NCBI RefSeq assembly: GCF_014192105.1
Contig: NZ_JACHXK010000003.1
Span: forward strand, 186,001 to 250,000
Length of the DNA: 64,000 nt
Direction: 5' to 3'
Source: Paenibacillus phyllosphaerae
GTDB lineage: Bacteria > Bacillota > Bacilli > Paenibacillales > Paenibacillaceae
Within the stretch, counting starts at the first letter, position 1. Each line of letters opens with the position of its first letter. Shown here one piece after another: positions 59,098 through 64,000 of this stretch. A model generated the notes under the pieces. That model ran no database searches. It had not been told where the DNA came from and worked only from the letters and a program-made list of their open reading frames with translations. Position numbers and translations under genes: made by a program.

Positions 59098-59856
59098 TTA
59101 TACGTCTGTACCGAAACCGTTCTGGTGTGGATGAACATAACCGCCGTTGCCGATCGCAGACTGCTGCCCTTGATAGTAGTAATGTTGGCGGTAGGGGTGG
59201 ATATGGACTTGTGCGGGCGCCTGCGGGTGATAATGGCCTTGCGCCGATTGTGACGTTTGAGCCGGCTGGGCATAGCCGTGGTGATGATGATGCTCGGCAG
59301 GCTTATGGTGAGGCAGCTCTTTTTTGCAGTCGGTTGGCGGGCCGATGAATACCGTGTCCTTGATCGGCGCGAACGTTTCTTTGACCAGCTTCTCATCAAG
59401 GCAATACGTATGCGCAAGCACGCTTGCCGGCGTCAGACGGAACAAGTCGGATCCGCCGATGAATTCCGGAGTCGGCGCGTCGAAGATGGCGAGCAGATGT
59501 GTATTGTCGACCGTGGCAATCTCGTAATGCCACCAGCCTTGCGGTACGTTGGCCACCTGGCCCGGCGTGATCGGGAAGTTCAAGATCTCCTTCGTGAACG
59601 GGTTCAACAGCGAGACGACGGCTGCGCCGGCGATACAATAGACCAGCTCGGATGCGTTCTGGTGAATGTGAGGCTCGACTACGTTCCCTGTGCTTAAGTG
59701 AATATCGAGCAGAGATACGTTACCGAGTGTATTCAGCTGCTTGATGGACAGCATGTTGATGAAGTTCTGGTTGTTCTTGGTGAAAAATCGATTCTTGTTG
59801 ACATCATAGGCGAAGACGGCGTCGGGCGACGCGTAATCCATGTATGAAACGGCCAT
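59098..59856 (-). CDS. Cupin-domain protein with histidine-rich tail
   Basis: A 252-residue protein. Start 59856 (MAVSYMDYASPDAVFAYD) is chosen because AGGA and AGGGA lie just upstream; longer in-frame starts at 59901 and beyond lack sites. Residues 50-150 are a cupin with metal ligands in VEPHIHQNASELVY and GWWHYEI. The last 65 residues are His/Gln/Tyr/Pro rich (PAEHHHHHGYAQPAQ, HYHPQAPAQVHIHPY), typical of spore-coat or metal-binding proteins. Oxalate decarboxylase-like coat proteins are the closest general group. Confidence 0.8.
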   Translation of the reverse strand: MAVSYMDYASPDAVFAYDVNKNRFFTKNNQNFINMLSIKQLNTLGNVSLLDIHLSTGNVVEPHIHQNASELVYCIAGAAVVSLLNPFTKEILNFPITPGQVANVPQGWWHYEIATVDNTHLLAIFDAPTPEFIGGSDLFRLTPASVLAHTYCLDEKLVKETFAPIKDTVFIGPPTDCKKELPHHKPAEHHHHHGYAQPAQTSQSAQGHYHPQAPAQVHIHPYRQHYYYQGQQSAIGNGGYVHPHQNGFGTDV

Positions 59857-59983
59857 TTTGTCCCTGCTTTCCTGTGGTAGTAGGCATTTGTCTGTTGCCA
59901 TACCATATGCGCCTAATGGAATGGTGGTGAAGCTAATTTCCATGCTAGTTATGCGAAGATTGCAGACAATTGCCGTTTTCATG

Positions 59984-60050
59984 TTGACTTCCAAAAATGA
60001 GGTATGGTATATAACAAGTAGGTTTAGCACTCAGCACAACGGAGTGCTAA
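59984..60050 (+). promoter_or_regulatory. htpG promoter with CIRCE operator
   Basis: TTGACT (59984) and TATATA (60008) with an 18-base spacer and a TGG extension. The CIRCE element is perfect: TTAGCACTC (60024-60032), nine bases, GAGTGCTAA (60042-60050). It is the HrcA operator and covers the expected start of transcription. Confidence 0.92.
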
Positions 60051-60086
60051 TAGATGAATACACGCTCGAAGGGAGAAGCATGATTC

Positions 60087-61973
60087 ATGGAGAAAACGAA
60101 GAAACAGTTCCAAGCCGAGTCCAAGCGGCTGCTCGACATGATGATTAATTCCATTTACACCCAGCGCGAGATTTTCCTGCGGGAGCTCATCTCGAATGCC
60201 AGCGATGCAATCGACAAACTGTACTACAAAGCGCTGACCGACGATCAGCTCACGTTCAATAAAGAGGATTACTACGTCAAGGTAACGGTAGACAAAGAGA
60301 AGCGCACGCTTACGATTACCGATACCGGCATCGGCATGACCGAAGAAGAGATGGAGAACAATCTCGGCACGATCGCCAAGAGCGGTTCGCTCGCCTTCAA
60401 GAAGGAGAACGAGCAGAAGGACGGCCATAACATTATCGGCCAGTTCGGCGTAGGCTTCTATTCGGCGTTCATGGTAGCGGACGTCGTGACCGTCACGTCG
60501 AAGGCATTCGGCGCCGGCGGCGCGTTCAAGTGGGAATCCGAGGGAGCTGACGGCTATACGCTCGAACCTGCCGACAAAGCGGCGCCGGGTACCGAGATCG
60601 TGCTGCGCATCAAGGACAATACGGAAGAGGATAACTATGACGAGTTCCTCGAGGAATACCGTCTGAAGTCGATCATCAAGAAATATTCGGACTTCATTCG
60701 TTATCCGATCAAGATGGACGTCAAGGGTTCGCGTCCGAAGGAAGGCGCCGAGAACGAGTTCGAGGAGTATGTCGAAGAGCAGACGGTCAACAGCATGGTG
60801 CCGATCTGGCGCAAGAACAAGAGCGACCTGAAGCCGGAGGACTACGAGAACTTCTACCAGGAGAAACGCTACGGTTTCGATAAGCCGCTCAAGCATATCC
60901 ATGTCAGCGCGGACGGCGCGGTCGTCTACCAAGCGATCCTGTTCATTCCGGAGAGCACCCCGTTCGATTATTACACGAAGGAATACGAGAAAGGGCTGGA
61001 GCTGTATTCGAACGGCGTGCTGATCATGAGCAAATGCGCGGATCTGCTGCCGGACTACTTCAGCTTCGTCAAAGGGATGGTCGATTCCGAGGACCTGTCG
61101 CTCAACATCTCCCGCGAGATGCTGCAGCATGACAGACAGCTCAGCTTGATCGCGAAGAATATTAAGAGCAAGATCAAGAGCGGCCTTGCCAGCATGATGA
61201 AGGATGAGCGCGAGAAATACGAGACATTCTTCAAGTCGTTCGGCCGCCAGCTGAAATTCGGGGTCTACAACGATTACGGCATGAACAAGGATCTGCTCGC
61301 CGACCTGCTGTTGTTCACTTCTTCGAATGAGAGAAAGCTGGTCTCGCTGGACGAATACGTCTCCCGCATGCCGGAAGACCAGAAGTTCATCTATTACGCT
61401 TCCGGCGAATCGGTCGATCGGATCGAGAAGCTGCCGCAGATCGAAGCGGTGTCCGAGAAGGGCTACGAGATCCTGTATTTCACCGACGATATCGACGAGT
61501 TCGCGATCAAGATGATTCAGAGCTACAAGGAGAAGGAGTTCAAATCCGTATCCAGCGGCGATCTGGGCATCGATTCCGAGAACGACCAGGCGTCGTCGGA
61601 AGAGGATGAAGCGGCGAACAAAGAGCTGTTCGACGCGATGCAGGAACTGTTGTCCGGCAAAGTCACGAAAGTGAAGGCGTCCAAGCGCCTGAAAACGTAC
61701 CCGGTCTGTCTCTCCACGGAAGGCGAACTGTCCATCGAGATGGAGAAGGTGCTGCGCGCGATGCCGAACAGCCAGGAGGTTCAGGCGGACAAGGTGCTCG
61801 AGCTGAACGTGAACCACGAGGTGTTCCAGTCGCTGAAGAACGCGCTTGCGAGCGACCGGGAGAAGCTTGGCCTGTATACGAATCTGCTCTATCATCAGGC
61901 GCTGCTCATTGAAGGCTTGCCAATTCAAGATCCGGCTGCATTCACGAGCGATATTTGCAAAATTATGGTGTAA
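60087..61973 (+). CDS. htpG: Chaperone HtpG (Hsp90)
   Basis: A 628-residue Hsp90. The ATP-binding domain shows [26 protein letters not shown] and [15 protein letters not shown], the middle domain [11 protein letters not shown] and the C-terminal dimerisation domain [12 protein letters not shown]. Length is normal for bacterial HtpG. AAGGGAG precedes the ATG. The perfect CIRCE element puts it under HrcA, unlike B. subtilis, where htpG is not in the CIRCE regulon. Confidence 0.97.
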   Translation: MEKTKKQFQAESKRLLDMMINSIYTQREIFLRELISNASDAIDKLYYKALTDDQLTFNKEDYYVKVTVDKEKRTLTITDTGIGMTEEEMENNLGTIAKSGSLAFKKENEQKDGHNIIGQFGVGFYSAFMVADVVTVTSKAFGAGGAFKWESEGADGYTLEPADKAAPGTEIVLRIKDNTEEDNYDEFLEEYRLKSIIKKYSDFIRYPIKMDVKGSRPKEGAENEFEEYVEEQTVNSMVPIWRKNKSDLKPEDYENFYQEKRYGFDKPLKHIHVSADGAVVYQAILFIPESTPFDYYTKEYEKGLELYSNGVLIMSKCADLLPDYFSFVKGMVDSEDLSLNISREMLQHDRQLSLIAKNIKSKIKSGLASMMKDEREKYETFFKSFGRQLKFGVYNDYGMNKDLLADLLLFTSSNERKLVSLDEYVSRMPEDQKFIYYASGESVDRIEKLPQIEAVSEKGYEILYFTDDIDEFAIKMIQSYKEKEFKSVSSGDLGIDSENDQASSEEDEAANKELFDAMQELLSGKVTKVKASKRLKTYPVCLSTEGELSIEMEKVLRAMPNSQEVQADKVLELNVNHEVFQSLKNALASDREKLGLYTNLLYHQALLIEGLPIQDPAAFTSDICKIMV

Positions 61974-61983
61974 GCTAGCGGCA

Positions 61984-62030
61984 AAAAAGCCGTACAAGCG
62001 GAGAAAACTCCTGCCTGTACGGCTTTTTCG
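61984..62030. terminator. Bidirectional terminator
   Basis: AAAAAGCCGTACA pairs with TGTACGGCTTTTT, between htpG and the convergent phosphatase gene. Confidence 0.9.
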
Positions 62031-62049
62031 CGTATCATGCTCAGTCATG

Positions 62050-62844
62050 CTACTTGACTGCAGCCTCTTGCGGCAGCAGACCCGCATAGATCAGGCCATT
62101 ACGAATGCCGCGCTCATCCACGTGCGTCGTCACGTAGTCGGCGAACGGGAGCAGCTCCGGATTCGAGTTGCCCATTGCTATGCCGAGCCCGGCGAATTTC
62201 AACATTTCCTTATCGTTCAGCCCGTCGCCGAATGCCACCGACTCTTCGACCGGAATGTTCAGCTGCTTCAGCATCGCTTCAATGCCTTGCGCTTTGGAGC
62301 CGCCAGCCGGCAGCACGTCGATCGCTTGCTTGTGCCAACGGATCAACGTGAAGCGATCCGTGAGCTCCGCATACTTCTCCTCGTCAGGAGTCTCGCAATG
62401 AAGGAACACTTGATAAATATCATTCGATTTCCAGAACTCCGGATCATGGCCAGGGAGTTCTACTTTCAGCGAGAGCACGGAGTCGGTGACCATCGGGCAT
62501 TCCGCCGTATCGCTGAAGAAGCTGTGCTCGCCTTCGAACACGAGGGAATGCTTGTGCGTGCCGGCCAGCTGGACGAGCGCTTCGAGGCTCTCTTTGTCAA
62601 TGACGCGCTTATATACAACCTCGCCGCGGTACACGGCATAGGCGCCGTTCAGGCAGACGAAGGAATCGATGCCGAGGCTCTCGGCAAGCGGCTTAATAAA
62701 ATACGGCGCGCGGCCGGTTGCGATGACCGGTTCCACGCCGGTTGCTTTCAGTTCATGGATCGCGGCGATCGTGTCGGCAGGAATGACCTTCTCTTCATTG
62801 ACTAGCGTGCCGTCGATATCAAAAAATACGATTTTGTAAGACAT
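62050..62844 (-). CDS. Cof-type HAD phosphatase
   Basis: A 264-residue HAD hydrolase of the Cof/YkrA subfamily. Motif I is FFDIDGTLVNEE with the nucleophile Asp, motif II ATGR, and the last motif GDGLNDKEML. A cap domain lies between. Start MSYKIVFF at 62844 is chosen because TAGGAG is 9 bases away; ATG 62850 would be only 3 bases from it. The enzyme dephosphorylates sugar phosphates or related metabolites. Confidence 0.93.
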   Translation of the reverse strand: MSYKIVFFDIDGTLVNEEKVIPADTIAAIHELKATGVEPVIATGRAPYFIKPLAESLGIDSFVCLNGAYAVYRGEVVYKRVIDKESLEALVQLAGTHKHSLVFEGEHSFFSDTAECPMVTDSVLSLKVELPGHDPEFWKSNDIYQVFLHCETPDEEKYAELTDRFTLIRWHKQAIDVLPAGGSKAQGIEAMLKQLNIPVEESVAFGDGLNDKEMLKFAGLGIAMGNSNPELLPFADYVTTHVDERGIRNGLIYAGLLPQEAAVK

Positions 62845-63181
62845 ACGCATGATCTCCTATCCCTATAGTCTCTTATTTTTCAATCAGTATAGCATGAATT
62901 GCGGGCGGTGAGCGCGCCGCCACGCAAAGTTACGCATTCTTAAAGCGCATGAGGCTTCGCGCAGCGCCGTCACACCTGCATTCGCGGCCGGGGGTGCAAG
63001 CCGTATGCTTGTTGGGCGGAGGCAACTCTGTTAGCCCGCGCAAAATGTATTTCGCCCCGCTAAGACTCCTTACGCGAGTCAACACTGTTTCTCTAGACCC
63101 ACTTGAATTGGCTTTGTATAATGTGACAGGTGGTTTAGCACATTAAGGTTTTACTCGAAGCGGTCTAACGTTTTGTCGCGC
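62845..63181. other. Intergenic region before the CDF transporter
   Basis: No convincing gene. TAGACC (63094) and TATAAT (63117) with a 17-base spacer form a likely promoter for the CDF gene. A GC-rich stem-loop (GGGC with GCCC, about 63015-63042, enclosing GAGGCAACTC) lies upstream; it is before the promoter, so it is not an obvious riboswitch of this gene. Confidence 0.4.
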
Positions 63182-64000
63182 ATGCGATCGAGTGCCGTTA
63201 ACATTAGCGCGGGGGGCAGCAGCACGTTGAAGGATTCATCTCAATCACAATCGGCATTCGCCATATGGATTAGTCTAGTCAGCAATATCGCACTTACAGC
63301 CATTAAACTGGTCGTCGGATTCGCGTTCGGCAGTCAGGTGCTCCTGGCCGACGGAATTCATAACGCGGGCGATGTATTCGCGACGGGGGCCGCGTTAATA
63401 TCGATGACCATCTCCAAAAGGCCGCCGGATGAAGATCATCCGTACGGACACGGCAAAGCGGAAGTCATCGGCGCTTTGATCGTCGCGGTCGTTCTTCTCT
63501 TGGCGGGGTTGTTCATGGGCTATCATTCGCTTCAAGCCTTGACAAGCCCTGCGCATGACGCGAGCCTTATGGTTCTCATCGCCGCGGCGATCTCGCTGGT
63601 ATGGAAGCAGTGGCTATACGTATACACGATCAGAATCGGCAAACGCACCAACAGCAGCGGCCTCATCGCAACGGCATACGATCATTTGGCCGATGTCTAT
63701 GCCTCGCTTGCAGCAGTGATCGGGGTAGGCGTGGCGATGATCGGCGACCATATGGGCATCGGCTGGCTGAAGTATGGCGACCCCGCAGCAGGGATCATCG
63801 TCGCGTTCTTTGTCCTGAAGCTTGCCTATCATATGGGCAGGACGTCGGTGGACGTGCTCATGGAGAAGAATATCGATGACGGGACGATGGCCGAGATTAC
63901 GCAGCTCGTTCAATCTGTCGAGCAGGTGAAGCGGATTGACCGCATTCGCGCCCGGGAACATGGCCACTACATCATCGTCGATGTACGGGTCGGCATTCCA
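63182..64000 (+). CDS. Cation diffusion facilitator (CDF), 3' end outside window
   Basis: The frame is open to the last base. The CDF pattern is clear: VLLADGIHNAGDVFATGAAL with the helix-2 metal site HxxxD, then DDEDHPYGHGKAEVIGAL-type PPDEDHPYGHGKAEV, and in helix 5 TAYDHLADVYASL. The cytoplasmic C-terminal domain begins at RTSVDVLMEKN. It exports a divalent metal (zinc, iron, cobalt or manganese) against protons. ATG 63182 and TTG 63227 are both possible starts; neither has a strong ribosome binding site. Confidence 0.9.
   Translation, partial: MRSSAVNISAGGSSTLKDSSQSQSAFAIWISLVSNIALTAIKLVVGFAFGSQVLLADGIHNAGDVFATGAALISMTISKRPPDEDHPYGHGKAEVIGALIVAVVLLLAGLFMGYHSLQALTSPAHDASLMVLIAAAISLVWKQWLYVYTIRIGKRTNSSGLIATAYDHLADVYASLAAVIGVGVAMIGDHMGIGWLKYGDPAAGIIVAFFVLKLAYHMGRTSVDVLMEKNIDDGTMAEITQLVQSVEQVKRIDRIRAREHGHYIIVDVRVGIP

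Noticed and set aside
62940-63090. Metal riboswitch (NiCo or Mn type) before the CDF gene
   Set aside because: A GC-rich stem with GGCAACTC is present, but it lies upstream of the probable promoter at 63094-63122 and I could not assemble a known riboswitch core. A search with Rfam models would decide.

Overview
The window looks like a chromosome (or a very large secondary replicon) of a spore-forming Firmicute of the Paenibacillus/Cohnella type. The pointers are fairly high GC coding sequence, strong GGAGG ribosome binding sites with many GTG and TTG starts, a SleB-type cortex hydrolase, a histidine-rich coat-like cupin, a CIRCE element, an SR1P peptide gene, a KGG-repeat stress protein and a holin-like toxin ORF. 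Genus is inference from gene content only.

Layout. 1-9.3 kb: six tightly packed genes for intracellular breakdown of mannose- and fucose-bearing glycans (GH38, GH29, GH125, a CBM9-like protein, a multidomain transglutaminase-like protein, fucose mutarotase). 9.4-17 kb: a seven-gene, translationally coupled biosynthetic-looking operon (KAS III, ATP-grasp, NAD-dependent epimerase, metallo-beta-lactamase-fold hydrolase, adenylate-forming enzyme, GNAT-like protein, SDR) with no carrier protein or transporter; I do not know its product. 17-25 kb: a small conserved-looking protein, a methyltransferase, two TetR/MFS efflux pairs with visible operators, a GH16-like protein, and an SR1-like dual-function RNA with CcpN-like sites.

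25.9-29.5 kb is the most unusual part. It holds a Rep_3-like initiator gene with its own promoter, 11 iterons at 22- or 19-bp spacing, a 12-bp repeat pair, five stem-loops with different but self-complementary stems and the same CTCCAA loop, a predicted minus-strand small RNA with its own promoter and terminator, and a second orphan protein transcribed divergently from that RNA. Together this reads as a plasmid-type replicon module sitting among chromosomal-type genes, plus an RNA element I cannot assign to a known family.

30-50 kb: accessory and housekeeping genes. These include a DrrAB-like ABC exporter, SleB, DinB, the toxin ORF, a KGG protein behind a sigma-B-like promoter, VanZ, an AraC regulator, CPBP proteases, a globin-coupled chemotaxis-type sensor lacking the usual heme histidine, LysR with CidA/LrgA-CidB/LrgB, a DMT transporter, a DUF2334/FG-GAP protein next to a GT2 synthase, a cyclic-nucleotide-domain/CPBP fusion and a MarR-regulated ABC-2 permease. 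50-64 kb: a sugar ABC importer without its ATPase, a PcrA/UvrD C-terminal-domain-like protein, a TetR regulator beside an ABC exporter with twin perfect palindromic operators, a secreted intradiol-dioxygenase-like protein, a cupin, HtpG under CIRCE, a Cof-type phosphatase and a CDF metal transporter running off the end. No rRNA, tRNA, transposase or CRISPR array was seen.
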